From the NCBI GenBank assembly GCA_019634635.1, contig JAHCBB010000047.1, forward strand, positions 1 to 36,484: a stretch of 36,484 bases of DNA. The letters run 5' to 3'. The stretch's first letter is position 1, and each line of letters begins with the position of its first letter. Positions 8,559 to 17,463 of the stretch are shown piece after piece. The notes beneath the pieces were generated by a model. It saw nothing but the letters and a program-made list of their open reading frames with translations. It was not told the origin of the DNA and ran no database searches. Made by a program: the position numbers and the translations under genes. This DNA is from Verrucomicrobiia bacterium (GTDB lineage Bacteria > Verrucomicrobiota > Verrucomicrobiia > Limisphaerales > UBA9464).

Positions 8559-10004
8559 CGCGTCCGGCCTCCCTGCACACCCCCTTCGAGCGCAACCCCG
8601 CTTGGGCAACTGCAGGAAGTCCTCGCACTCGTGGAAGTACAGCCAGCGAAATCCGTCGCACGGTCAATGAGCTCCCGCCACGGAAATCAGCGGCTGTCGG
8701 TTCGTTCCACCTTGGTGAATATTTCGATTCTCCGGTCCGTGCGCAGCAACCTTTTAGGCGTTGTGAGGATGAGCGAGGAGCAACTCACCTCGTCCATTGC
8801 CGCTCCTCTCTCCTGCGGAACGAGCAACCCCGCTTCGCGCCTCCACGTGTTCCTCCCGACCCCAGAAGACAAGTCACGGCTCATTCGCGATTACCAGGGC
8901 CGCCAACGTCCGTCCCGGCCCGCACAAGCCTGCGATTTTGGAAAAAGCCCGCCAGCAACCTCATGCAGGACGCTTCGGACAACGCAGACGGGTCCCGCTC
9001 GGCGGAATCCCGTTCTGACCGCCCGGGCGCGGGAGGACTTTTCGTGAACACGCTCGACGACGAGGCCGCCAGCGAGAAGAGACCATTCACCTGGCCCTCT
9101 GTGCGCCCTTCGAGAACACGCTGCAAGAAATAACACGCTGCAAGAAATAATGGTTCAGAATGGACAGTTGCCGTGCCGCAAGGCCGGCCTCCCGGCGCCA
9201 CCATCATCGAGACCCTTTGGCGGCCGGAACCAGTCACCCAAAAATAGCAACCGCAACGCCAACGTGTTTGCGGAACTGCGAGGTGCCTGGCTGTGCCCGC
9301 CGGGCGAATCGCTCCCCGAGTCGCCATGCAGGTCGCCAAGCTCCTGCAAGCGGCGATGCTTCCCTGTTCGAATGCGGAGTCGCAGCAGCCGGTGGGCTTG
9401 GCCTACTGGAAGCGTTCCCGGGAGTCCCCGTTGAAATCCCCCTCTGGAAGCCGAATGGCTTGTCGCGAGCAATCCGGAAATACCCAGGAGCCGCTTCCGG
9501 AAGTTTCTCCTCGCCGCCAATGGCCGAGCCTGGCTGGTGAGCCAAATGAGGACACCCTGACCCTCGCCCGTCGTCACCGACCATCGCCACGCCATTGCCG
9601 CCTCCCTTGGTGCATTTGTCTCAACGCCCTTGGCGCAGGCCGCCCGCAGATTCTTGGCCGGGCTGCGCTACCTGGCGCTGATCAGGCAACCTGAAATTAC
9701 TCTTTCACATGAGTGCCAGCCCTCTCCACTTCCGGAGGCTTGACGAGGATTCGCCGGAACGACGTCTCGAGACGATCCCTGAAATTGAGCAGGGCCGGTT
9801 CAACGTCATGGACTGCGCCCATTCCAATCCGAATGAACTGTCCGTTGAACCCCTGCCCAAAGACTCGAATCCGGACCATGCAGAGATTCCCTGGAGGATC
9901 ACCCGCGGCCTTGCGACTGCGATGCTCCCGGACCAGAAACGTCAGGCGTCGCGGATGGCGATTCGAGAGTTTGATGCCACTCGATCCCCGGCCCGGGCAC
10001 TTTC
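8559..10004. other. Long region without a recognisable gene
   Basis: About 1.45 kb follows the S8 gene. Several open frames occur on both strands, but none has family motifs, a convincing start signal or sustained protein-like composition. A minus-strand frame at 9697-9879 (60 residues, containing FNGQFIRIGMGAVHDVEP) is the most protein-like piece, but I cannot assign it. The local composition is less GC-biased than the flanking genes and a short tandem repeat lies at 9115-9148. Degenerate remnants of one or more genes are the likeliest content. Confidence 0.4.
9115..9148. repeat. Perfect 17-base tandem duplication
   Basis: AACACGCTGCAAGAAAT occurs twice back to back at 9115-9131 and 9132-9148, inside the gene-poor region. 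It looks like a simple slippage or repair duplication; no more copies are seen nearby. Confidence 0.8.
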
Positions 10005-10370
10005 ATGAGCGAATTCCAGTACCACGAGTTCCAGGCGGTGGAACGGCCGCTGAGCCCGGAGGCGATGGCGACGTTGCGCCAGTTCTCGAGCCGCGCGCAG
10101 ATCACTTCGTCCGGTTTCGTCAACGAGTACTCGTTCGGAAGCTTCAAGGGGGACCCGGACGAGTGGATGGTGCGGTATTTCGACGCGTTTCTCCACATCG
10201 CCAATTGGGGCGCGCGGGTCCTGATGTTCCGGCTGCCATCGTCGCTCCTCCCGGAGGCTTCCGCCAGAGTCTTTGTCCCGGGCACCGACTCACGACCGCG
10301 GTCCGAATCCATGGAAACGGCCGGATCAGGTCAACGACTCCAAAGGGGAGCGAACCGGCCCGTGCGCTGA
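10005..10370 (+). pseudogene. N-terminal stub of a conserved hypothetical protein
   Basis: The product starts MSEFQYHEFQAVERPLSPEA and continues through a region with SSRAQITSSGFVNEYSFGSF, KGDPDEWMVRYFDAFLH and IANWGARVLMFRLP. I recall this as the start of a long (several hundred residues) conserved protein of unknown function found in actinobacteria and other phyla. Similarity ends near residue 90; the remaining 30 residues are basic, low-complexity and run into the end of the opposite-strand methyltransferase gene, which this frame overlaps by 40 bases. The gene appears to have been cut by a deletion near 10275. No domain assignment is offered. Confidence 0.5.
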
Positions 10371-10963
10371 CGGTATTCGGCGTACAATGCACCAAAGGTC
10401 CTCTCGGCTTCGGCCTCCTCCTGCCGGGCCAGACGTTGGTACAGCCAGAGCAGGACCGGAAACATCAGAAGGGTTGGGAATGTGGGCCAGTTGATCAGGC
10501 TGCCGGCCAGGAAGAGAAAGAAGCCGGTGTATTGGGGATGCCGGATGCGCCGGTAGAGGCCCTCGGTCACGAAACCGCCCCGGGCGCGATGGATCTGGCG
10601 CCATCCGGCCAGCGCGATGACGCCGCCCGTGAATATGAGGAGATTCCCGAGCCACGTCAGCACGACGGCACCGGAATCCCCCCATCCGAACAGGTACGCC
10701 CATGCGTGACCGTGGAAGTGATCGGCCGCGTACTCGGACTGCCCGGTGATCCCGGCAATCACGTACAGCGAAAGGGGAAGCCCGTACATCTCCGCGTACA
10801 GAGCCACCACGAACGCCTGTGCGACGCCCATGGAACGCCACGCCACGCGGGTCTTGGGACGCAGGACGCCGTAGACGAATCCCCCGGCAAGGAGGATGTA
10901 ACCAAGGGTCAGCCACGGATTGCCGTAGCCGATGCCCATCAGGTCGGAGAACCGGTCTGCCAC
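10331..10963 (-). CDS. Isoprenylcysteine carboxyl methyltransferase-like membrane protein
   Basis: A multi-pass membrane protein whose C-terminal third has the ICMT/PEMT-type signature: GLYRRIRHPQYTGFFLFLAG, then a hydrophobic helix, then EEAEAERTFGALYAEYRQRT. In this superfamily the RHP and the later acidic residues bind S-adenosylmethionine; substrates in bacteria range from phospholipids to unknown small molecules, so the substrate cannot be named. I prefer the GTG at 10963 because a good -10 (GATAAA) sits seven bases in front of it; a TTG at 10996 and an ATG at 10939 are alternatives. With this start the protein has 210 residues. It stands alone, tail to tail with the truncated gene on the other strand. 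Confidence 0.75.
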   Translation of the reverse strand: MADRFSDLMGIGYGNPWLTLGYILLAGGFVYGVLRPKTRVAWRSMGVAQAFVVALYAEMYGLPLSLYVIAGITGQSEYAADHFHGHAWAYLFGWGDSGAVVLTWLGNLLIFTGGVIALAGWRQIHRARGGFVTEGLYRRIRHPQYTGFFLFLAGSLINWPTFPTLLMFPVLLWLYQRLARQEEAEAERTFGALYAEYRQRTGRFAPLWSR

Positions 10964-10970
10964 AGCGCAG

Positions 10971-10997
10971 TTTATCGCGGGTTCCGGGAATCCCAAA
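10971..10997 (-). promoter_or_regulatory. Possible leaderless promoter of the ICMT-like gene
   Basis: On the minus strand GATAAA (10971-10976) lies seven bases before the GTG start at 10963, with TTTGGG at 10992-10997 as a weak -35 (15-base spacer, slightly short). The spacing implies transcription starting at or very near the start codon. Confidence 0.4.
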
Positions 10998-11364
10998 CGC
11001 GACGCGCCCTCTCACCTCGGTGCGTTGATTGAGGGGCAAACGCCATGACCAACCCCGGGGGAGTTTCCGCCCCCGTGCCCCGGAGGGCCCGGTGCACGCG
11101 ATGAAGACGCCGGATCCACCAGGGCTCCGCCTTGGAGTCTCCCGGGGCTTGTTGGACGGTGACCGTGGGAAGTCCGTCCGCGGGTTCGCCGGATCGCGGA
11201 TCGAGCCGGTGCCGAGATTGTCGTGGAGACGAAGTGGTGTCCGCTGGCCCATGGCGTGCTCGCCCGGGGACATTTCATTTGACGCGGCCTCGGGGTCTCC
11301 GCGACAACCACGTCGTTCCGGTTCCTGCTAACGCAATCTCCAAATCCCTCCCGAGGAAATCTCC
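10998..11364. other. Intergenic region between divergent genes
   Basis: No convincing gene is seen on either strand. It should hold promoters for the ICMT-like gene (left) and the ABM-like gene (right). A Shine-Dalgarno-like GAGGAAA at 11352-11358 belongs to the latter. Confidence 0.45.
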
Positions 11365-11652
11365 ATGTTCGCCGTTGTCCGTCACTACCACTTCAAGGCC
11401 GAGGACGGCCCGAAGATTGACCGCATGGTTCGCGAGGAGTTCGTGCCGCTGATCAAAAAGGCCCCGGGATTCATTCGCTACTACTGGCTCGATACGGGTG
11501 CAGGCGAAGGAGCGTCCGTCAGCGTGTTCAAGAACAAGGCGGGCGCCGACGAGTCCATCCGGCTGGCAGCCGAATACGTCCGGGAACATGCCGGCAAACT
11601 CCTGACCCAGAAGCCCGAAGTCATTGAGGGTCCGGTGAAGGCCCACGACTGA
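11365..11652 (+). CDS. Small ABM/EthD-like dimeric alpha-beta barrel protein
   Basis: 95 residues starting MFAVVRHYHFKAEDGPKIDR, with EEFVPLIKKAPGFIRYYWLD and then VSVFKNKAGADESIRLAAEY. The alternation of a beta-strand with an aromatic H-x-H, a helix, a PGF-x-x-Y turn and a strand ending in F-x-(N/D)-(K/R) is typical of the antibiotic biosynthesis monooxygenase and related stress-response ferredoxin-like folds. These are cytosolic homodimers, some acting on quinones or haem and many of unknown role. The start is supported by GAGGAAA seven bases upstream. It is monocistronic and convergent with the glycosyltransferase pair. No specific reaction can be assigned. Confidence 0.7.
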   Translation: MFAVVRHYHFKAEDGPKIDRMVREEFVPLIKKAPGFIRYYWLDTGAGEGASVSVFKNKAGADESIRLAAEYVREHAGKLLTQKPEVIEGPVKAHD

Positions 11653-11827
11653 TCTCCAGGGCAATGCCGACGCTCGCCGTTGGCCCGAAGGCCCGACAAG
11701 TCCCTTTGGTCGGGACGCGAGGGAATCGGCGGGGATCCACCCGCTCCGGCAGCCGGATCGTCCATGATGGAAAGCCCGACGGAACTGTTCGACGCCGGCC
11801 CGTGCTCCAGTCGGAGCTCCTCTCCGT

Positions 11828-12805
11828 TCATCCGGGGACATCGGTTCCCTTGCGGTGAACACTCTGCACGATGAAGAGCGGTCTCCCCTTGAGTTGCTCA
11901 TGGATTCGGCCCAAGTACTGGCCAAAGATCCCCAGCACGAGCAGTTGGGCGCTGCCGACAAAGGTGATGACAATCATGAGGCTGGTCCAGCCCTGGGGGG
12001 TGCGGCCGACGAACCACCATGAATAAAGGGAGTAGAGGATCAGAAACAAGCTGCCGACTCCCAGGAGCACCCCGCCATAGCTGGCCAGCTTGAGCGGGCG
12101 GGTGGACGAGGTAAAAACCCCATCCGCGGCCAACTGGACCAACCGGCTCCACGGATACTTGGTTTCGCCGGCGTAGCGCCTGTCGCGATCATAGGGTAAC
12201 GCCACCTGCCGGAATCCCACCCAACTGATCATGCCGCGCAGGAAGCGATGCCGTTCCGGCATCTGCAGGATCACCTCCAGGACGCGGCGCGAAATCAGCC
12301 GGAAGTCTCCCGTGTCGAGGGGAATGGGATGGTCGGAGAGGTGGCTCAACATCCGGTAGAAAACGGCACACGCGCCGCGCTTGACCGGGTGATCCCCCAG
12401 GCGGCTGCGACGCTGCGCGTAAACGACTTCGGCGCCCTGATCCATGAAGGCCAGCATGTCCGGCAACAATTCCGGTGGATCCTGCAAATCCGCATCCATG
12501 ATCAGAATGCGCTCCCCGGTGCAATGATGCAATCCGGCGGAAAGCGCCAGTTGATGCCCGTGATTTCGGGAGAGGTTCACCACCACCAGGGCGGGGTCAC
12601 CAGCCACCAGATTCAGCAGAAGAGCAAACGTCTCATCGGTCGAACCGTCGTTCACCGCCACAATCTCGTAGGACGTTCCCAGCGCGTCGCCCACGGCCTT
12701 GACCCGGCGGTGCGTCTCCGTGATGACCAGGGCCTCGTTGTAACATGGCAGGATGAACGAGACCAATGGCCGGGCGGCAACGTGGATTGGAGTCGGGACG
12801 CTCAT
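11828..12805 (-). CDS. GT2 glycosyltransferase, polyprenyl-phosphate sugar synthase type (GtrB/DPM1-like)
   Basis: 325 residues. The GT-A domain (about 12-235) has VSFILPCYNEA, VNDGSTDETF (51-60), the metal-binding DAD at 104-106 in MDADLQDPPE, and DTGDFRL (164-170), all typical of dolichol/undecaprenyl-phosphate mannosyl- or glucosyltransferases. Two membrane helices follow (about 243-265 and 275-297), the second ending GQYLGRIHEQLKGRP as in GtrB/ArnC-like proteins. It probably transfers a sugar from a nucleotide donor to a polyprenyl phosphate on the cytoplasmic face. The ATG at 12805 overlaps the stop of the upstream GT87 gene (ATGA), so the two are translationally coupled; an in-frame extension to 12925 is inside that gene and unlikely. 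The sugar is not predictable. Confidence 0.88.
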   Translation of the reverse strand: MSVPTPIHVAARPLVSFILPCYNEALVITETHRRVKAVGDALGTSYEIVAVNDGSTDETFALLLNLVAGDPALVVVNLSRNHGHQLALSAGLHHCTGERILIMDADLQDPPELLPDMLAFMDQGAEVVYAQRRSRLGDHPVKRGACAVFYRMLSHLSDHPIPLDTGDFRLISRRVLEVILQMPERHRFLRGMISWVGFRQVALPYDRDRRYAGETKYPWSRLVQLAADGVFTSSTRPLKLASYGGVLLGVGSLFLILYSLYSWWFVGRTPQGWTSLMIVITFVGSAQLLVLGIFGQYLGRIHEQLKGRPLFIVQSVHRKGTDVPG

Positions 12806-14049
12806 GAGCACCGGGGCTGGAGCCGTTCCGTTGCCGGTTGATGCCAGACGAACAACGCGAGCAGGACGATGAAGATCAGCGTCATCGCCGGGTGCCAGAT
12901 CAGGGCAAAAGAATTCCCGAGCCACGGCCGCAGCATCCCCGGCAGAACTCCCATGGAAAGGGACATCGTCCCGAGCACGCGGCCGCGATGAACCGAGTCC
13001 GGGTTGCTGAGCCAGTCCACCGCCCAGAACCCCAGTGCGGGTGCCAGAATGCCGTAGCTGTTGGTCTCATTCATGGGATTAAAGAGCATCAGGTATGAGG
13101 TGGCCAGGGCATGGAGCCACATCGCCTGCAGCGGCTCCCTCAGCCGCCGGGCACCGAACCACCACAGTGCGGCGGTGACCAGGCCCGCCGTGGCCCGGGC
13201 GATCGTAGAGGCCTGGGGTGGCAGCTCTGTGCCAAAGGTGCGCAGGATTCCGTTCAAGTCGGCGAACCGGTGCTCGGAGACGGCGGCACAATCCCTGAGA
13301 TTCCTTCCAAGGTCCCGGTACTGCGCGACGACGTATGCCGGCGGCCCGAAAAGCAGCGGCAGCGCGATCAGCGTGACAAGCCCAAGGGCGATGCGCCAAC
13401 GCAGCGGCACGTAGACCAGGGGGGCGAGCAAAACCATGACCGCGCCCAGCGGTTTAATGGCCAGCGTCAGGACGATCAAAGCGGCCGCCCGGTGCCACTG
13501 GCGACAGGCCAGGCAGCCGGCGGCGTGCAGCAGCACGCCGCCCAGCAGCGCATTGGCCTGCCCGGTTTGCAGCGAGCCCAGGCACAGCGGCAACGCAATA
13601 ATCGTCGCCCCCAGGAACCAGCGCGCCCAATCCGTCTCAAAGCGCAGCCGCACCACTCGCGCCAGTCCGGTGGCGACGACCGCGGCCGAAAGCAATCGCC
13701 AGAGGATGTCTCCCGCCGGAGCAGGCATGCGGTTGAACGGCGTGAACAGAATCGCGAATTGGGGCAGGTAGTTCATGCCGCCCGGCCCTTGATACAGCGG
13801 CTCGCGCGACCACCAGTGGGTGCTGGCCTCCCGATAGAGCGGAATCACGGTCCGCTTGGAAGGACGCGCAAAAACCATGATGCTAATCACCACCATGGGC
13901 ACCACCCAAAAGGCAACGGCGACCATCAGGAGACGGCGGGATCGTCTCCGGGCGACGCTGCTGTCGCCGAACTCGTTTTGCGCTGCAGCCGGCGTCGGGA
14001 CGACCGGCGGACGGGCGATGGAGTCCACGGTCAAAATCCTGATCAGCAC
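12802..14049 (-). CDS. GT87 (DUF2029) integral membrane glycosyltransferase
   Basis: 415 residues with about ten hydrophobic segments. After the first membrane helix the periplasmic loop carries REASTHWWSREPLYQ and GMNYLPQFAILFTPFNRMP, the usual D/E-x-pattern and Y-x-P-x-x motif of GT-C enzymes of the DUF2029 family, which use polyprenyl-phosphate sugars as donors (for example mycobacterial mannosyltransferases). The partner GT2 encoded directly downstream could make that donor. The start is a GTG; the first 35 residues are Pro/Ala-rich and poorly conserved, so an internal start is possible. The gene is divergent from the gamma-glutamyltransferase gene. The acceptor (lipoglycan, O-antigen-like glycan or protein) is unknown. 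Confidence 0.8.
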   Translation of the reverse strand: MLIRILTVDSIARPPVVPTPAAAQNEFGDSSVARRRSRRLLMVAVAFWVVPMVVISIMVFARPSKRTVIPLYREASTHWWSREPLYQGPGGMNYLPQFAILFTPFNRMPAPAGDILWRLLSAAVVATGLARVVRLRFETDWARWFLGATIIALPLCLGSLQTGQANALLGGVLLHAAGCLACRQWHRAAALIVLTLAIKPLGAVMVLLAPLVYVPLRWRIALGLVTLIALPLLFGPPAYVVAQYRDLGRNLRDCAAVSEHRFADLNGILRTFGTELPPQASTIARATAGLVTAALWWFGARRLREPLQAMWLHALATSYLMLFNPMNETNSYGILAPALGFWAVDWLSNPDSVHRGRVLGTMSLSMGVLPGMLRPWLGNSFALIWHPAMTLIFIVLLALFVWHQPATERLQPRCS

Positions 14050-14138
14050 GTGGGTCCGGAACCAGTGGAAATTTGAACCGCCCTGCCCCGGGGGCTGCCA
14101 TCGGCTCCATGGAATCGGTGGCGATTCCTTCGCAATCC

Positions 14139-14169
14139 TTGGACACGCGCCCCTGAAAACTGCTACCGA
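14139..14169 (+). promoter_or_regulatory. Possible leaderless promoter of the ggt-like gene
   Basis: TTGGAC at 14139-14144 is followed after 17-19 bases by GCTACCGA (14162-14169), and the ATG comes six bases later at 14176. No Shine-Dalgarno sequence is present. This resembles the arrangement at 22031, 22978 and 36418. Confidence 0.4.
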
Positions 14170-14175
14170 AACGAC

Positions 14176-15879
14176 ATGAGCTTCCGGGTCTCGGTGTGGA
14201 TCCTGATCGGCATGGTTTCATCCAACGCGCAAACGGAGTCGCTGCGCCCGGTCTCCGGACCTCATATCACCCGGTCCGAAGTGCTGGCCCCACGCGGGAT
14301 GGTCTGCACCAGCCATCCCCTCGCGACCCAGGCCGGAGTGGAGGCGCTGCGGGCCGGCGGCTCGGCTGTGGACGCCGCCATCGCCGCCAACGCCTGTCTT
14401 GGACTGATGGAACCGGTCAGTTGCGGGATCGGGGGCGATCTGTTTGCCCTGGTCTGGGATCCGGAAACCCGGCGGCTCCAAGGGTTGAACGGCAGCGGAC
14501 GGTCCCCCCGATCCTTGACCCTGGAGGCGCTGCGCGAACGGGGATTGGAGTTCATCCCGGCCTACGGCCCCCTTCCGGTGACGGTGCCCGGGTGTGTGGA
14601 CGGCTGGTTCACGCTCCATGCGCGGTTTGGGCGGCGTCCCATGGCATCGAACCTCGCTCCTGCAATCGCCTATGCCCGCGACGGATTTCCGGTGACGGAG
14701 ATCATCGCCGCGGCGTGGGCCCGCAACCTGGAAAAAGTGGGCTCGTACCCCAACGTTGCCGGGCTTTACGCGCCGGCCGGCCGGGCCCCACGCACTGGCG
14801 AACGATTCCGGAATCCGGGTCTTGCGACCACTTATGAACAAATGGCCGCCGGGGGTCGGGACGTCTTCTACCGCGGCGCACTGCCGCGGACCATTGCGGC
14901 CTTCCTCAAGTCCGAGGGCGGGTTTCTCGACGAGGCGGATTTCGAGAACCACACCTCGACCTGGGTGGATCCCATTTCAACCCGGTACCGGGACCATGAG
15001 GTCTGGCAGTTGCCGCCCAACGGACAGGGACTGTCGGTCCTGCAGATGTTGAACCTGCTGGAGGGGGATGACCTGCGGGCGGCCGGGTTTGGCAGTGTGG
15101 CGGCGATGCATCGGTTCATCGAGGCCAAGAAGCTCGCGTTCGCCGACCGGGCGCGGCTGTATGCCGACCCGGACTTCTTCAAGACCCCGGTCGCCACGCT
15201 GGCGTCCAAGGAGTATGCCGCACGGCGGCGGCACCTGATGGACCCCGAGCGGGCGGCCCTTGAGGATGCCCCCGGGATCCCCGCGCTCAAGATCAGCGAC
15301 ACCGTGTACCTGTGCGCGGCCGACGAGCGGGGGATGATGGTATCGTGGATCCAGAGCAATTTTCGCGGGATGGGCAGTGGCGTGGTGCCGCCCGGGCTCG
15401 GCTTCATGCTGCAGGATCGCGGCGAGGCCTTCGATCTGACCCCCGGTCGTCCAAACACCTACGCACCCGGCAAGCGACCGTTCCACACCATCATCCCGGG
15501 TTTCCTGACGCAGGATGGGGAGCCCGTGATGGCCTTCGGCGTAATGGGGGGCGACATGCAGCCGCAAGGTCATGTGCAGGTGCTGGTCAACCTGCTGGAT
15601 CACGGGATGAGCCTTCAGGCGGCGGGCGATGCACCCCGCATCTACCACACGGGATCCAGTGAACCCACGGGGCGCACGATGACGAACGGCGGCGTGGTCC
15701 ACCTGGAGCCCGGATTTTCCGCGGACACGGTGGCAGCCCTTGAAGGGCGGGGGCATCGAATCGTCGTGGAAAAGGGGGAAATCTACGGGGGGTACCAGGC
15801 GGTGATGTGGGATCGCACCAACCGGGTGTGGATCGGCGCCAGCGAGTCGCGGAAGGACGGCCAGGCGGCCGGCTACTGA
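14176..15879 (+). CDS. ggt: Gamma-glutamyltransferase family protein (Ntn hydrolase)
   Basis: 567 residues, close to the family's usual length. A short signal-like segment (about 1-20) precedes the conserved large-subunit start GMVCTSHPLATQAGVEALRA and GGSAVDAAIAAN, then MEPVSCGIGGDLFAL. The autoprocessing site is DTVYL with nucleophile Thr376 at the start of the small subunit; DTV-type sites occur in many uncharacterised bacterial homologues. SIQSNF-like SWIQSNFRGMGSG and GVMGGDMQPQGHVQVLVNLL complete the signature. It should be exported and cleave gamma-glutamyl bonds such as glutathione, or act as a related acylase (cephalosporin or theta-type). The gene is monocistronic and convergent with the aminotransferase gene, 16 bases away. 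Substrate is inferred only from the family. Confidence 0.88.
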   Translation: MSFRVSVWILIGMVSSNAQTESLRPVSGPHITRSEVLAPRGMVCTSHPLATQAGVEALRAGGSAVDAAIAANACLGLMEPVSCGIGGDLFALVWDPETRRLQGLNGSGRSPRSLTLEALRERGLEFIPAYGPLPVTVPGCVDGWFTLHARFGRRPMASNLAPAIAYARDGFPVTEIIAAAWARNLEKVGSYPNVAGLYAPAGRAPRTGERFRNPGLATTYEQMAAGGRDVFYRGALPRTIAAFLKSEGGFLDEADFENHTSTWVDPISTRYRDHEVWQLPPNGQGLSVLQMLNLLEGDDLRAAGFGSVAAMHRFIEAKKLAFADRARLYADPDFFKTPVATLASKEYAARRRHLMDPERAALEDAPGIPALKISDTVYLCAADERGMMVSWIQSNFRGMGSGVVPPGLGFMLQDRGEAFDLTPGRPNTYAPGKRPFHTIIPGFLTQDGEPVMAFGVMGGDMQPQGHVQVLVNLLDHGMSLQAAGDAPRIYHTGSSEPTGRTMTNGGVVHLEPGFSADTVAALEGRGHRIVVEKGEIYGGYQAVMWDRTNRVWIGASESRKDGQAAGY

Positions 15880-15895
15880 CCGTCGCCGGACGCCG

Positions 15896-17335
15896 TCAAC
15901 GGGCGCGCGACGTCAGGGCCGCCTTGCCGATGTCGGTGATCACATCCCAGGCCGGTCCCGGGAACTTGTGCATGCCGGTCATCACGTCCTCGAAGGCGTC
16001 GTGGAACCAGCGCACGTCCGTCTCGCTGATGACCAGCGGGGGCAGGAGCTTGACCACGTCTATCGCGTGTCCGGCCACCTGGGTGATGATGTGGTGCCGG
16101 CTCATCAGGGGCATGACACAGGCCTGCGGAAACAGGCTCTTGTCGAGGCCGTGGCAGATGCTCCACGCCGTCTTCAGGGTCAGCGAACGGGGGGATCCGA
16201 ACTCGATGCCGAGCATCAGTCCGCGCCAGCGAACCTCCTTGATGAACTCGAAGCGCGGGATCATCGCCCGCAGTCCCTCGCCCAGCAGGTTGCCCATCCG
16301 CTCCGCATTGGCCATCAACTGGTGGCGGTCGAGGACATCCAGCGCTGCAAGCCCGGCGGCCATGGCGAAGTTGCCCTGGCTGAACGTCGAGCTGTGCACC
16401 ACCGAACGTTGCATGCTGGAAAACACCTTGTCGTGGATCCAGCGCTTGCACAGCACCGCCGCCACCGGGACGAAGCCGGCCGAGAGGGATTTGGAGAGCA
16501 CCACGATGTCGGGATCCACCCGGGGGCCATCGTGTTCGATGGCGAGGAACTTTCCGGTGCGCCCCATCCCCGACTGAACCTCGTCATCAATGAACAGTGC
16601 GCCATGCTTGCGGCAGAGGCGCTGGGCGGCCAGGAGGTATCCGGGGGCGGCGATGTAGACGCCCTTGCCCTGGATGGGCTCCACGACAAAGGCGGCAACA
16701 TCCCCGCGCTTCAGTTCCTGTTCGAGGGCGTCGAGGTCGTTGAAGTCAATCATCCGGCAGTCGGGCAGATAGGGCTCGAACCCCGAGCGGAAGCTTTCGT
16801 CGCCGTTCACCGACAGCGCGCCGTACGTCAGTCCGTGGTAGGCCTTCTTGCAGTAGATGATCCCCGGGCGGCCGGTGGCGCACTTGGCGTACTTGATCGC
16901 CGCCTCCACGCCCTCCGCACCGGAATTCGCGAAAAAGACCATGTCCAGTTCATTGGGCATCCGGCGCTTGAGCTCCGCGGCAAGCACCCCCGCAAGGAGC
17001 GGCGCCTCCATCTTCACCAGGCTGGGGTAGTCCGTCTGCAGGAAGTCCATGAGCACGCGCCGGACTTCGGGATGATTGCGCCCCAGGCCGAACACGCCGT
17101 AGCCCGAGAGCATGTCGAGATACTTCGTGCCCTGAATGTCCCAAAGGTACGGACCTTCCCCGCGGATGTAGCAGTGGTCGAACCCGATCGTCTTCAGCGT
17201 CCGCACGTTCGCGGGATTGACGTGCGCCGCGTGCAACTCGTAGTTGCGGCCCTGGTGCTCCTGCAGGAGCGCCCGGATGTCGAGGCCGGACGGACGCGCC
17301 GCCGGGGTCGAAGTCTCCATCAGCATCGAAAACAC
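15896..17335 (-). CDS. Class III PLP-dependent aminotransferase
   Basis: 479 residues with the full class III pattern: GEGPYLWDIQGTKYLDMLSG near the N-terminus, FFANSGAEGVEAAIKYAK for cofactor phosphate binding, FIDDEVQSGMGRTG with the pyridine-N Asp, and VVLSKSLSAGFVPVAAVL with the Schiff-base Lys at residue 282. Relatives include ornithine, acetylornithine, 4-aminobutyrate and putrescine aminotransferases and the hopanoid enzyme HpnO. No hopanoid or arginine gene is adjacent, so the substrate is open. The frame opens with GTG at 17335, but GGAGG at 17337-17341 would also serve ATGs at 17326 or 17320. It is divergent from the small lipoprotein gene. Confidence 0.85.
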   Translation of the reverse strand: MFSMLMETSTPAARPSGLDIRALLQEHQGRNYELHAAHVNPANVRTLKTIGFDHCYIRGEGPYLWDIQGTKYLDMLSGYGVFGLGRNHPEVRRVLMDFLQTDYPSLVKMEAPLLAGVLAAELKRRMPNELDMVFFANSGAEGVEAAIKYAKCATGRPGIIYCKKAYHGLTYGALSVNGDESFRSGFEPYLPDCRMIDFNDLDALEQELKRGDVAAFVVEPIQGKGVYIAAPGYLLAAQRLCRKHGALFIDDEVQSGMGRTGKFLAIEHDGPRVDPDIVVLSKSLSAGFVPVAAVLCKRWIHDKVFSSMQRSVVHSSTFSQGNFAMAAGLAALDVLDRHQLMANAERMGNLLGEGLRAMIPRFEFIKEVRWRGLMLGIEFGSPRSLTLKTAWSICHGLDKSLFPQACVMPLMSRHHIITQVAGHAIDVVKLLPPLVISETDVRWFHDAFEDVMTGMHKFPGPAWDVITDIGKAALTSRAR

Positions 17336-17463
17336 ATCCTCCCTGCGACCCGCCCGCGCAAGTCCGGCGTGGCCCGTCCCCGGGGACTTCCGGGAACCGC
17401 GTTTGCAGAAGTCCGGCTACTTCAAGCTTGAGTTTGCAGCCGGGGTTGGGCGAGAAGGCTCGC

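Noticed and set aside
8647..8690. Short frame resembling a sigma-factor segment (EIRRTVNELPPRK)
   Set aside because: Similarity covers about a dozen residues and the following sequence does not continue as a sigma-70 region 4.
9697..9879. Minus-strand 60-residue frame with FNGQFIRIGMGAVHDVEP
   Set aside because: Protein-like in part, but with no family match, no clear start signal and no conserved neighbour, so it is only mentioned in the region entry.
9713..11032. Plus-strand frame of 439 codons spanning the stub and the ICMT-like gene
   Set aside because: It lies antisense to a clear membrane methyltransferase and has no protein-like features of its own.
15968..17431. Plus-strand frame of 487 codons opposite the aminotransferase
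   Set aside because: The minus-strand product carries all class III aminotransferase motifs, so this is a shadow.
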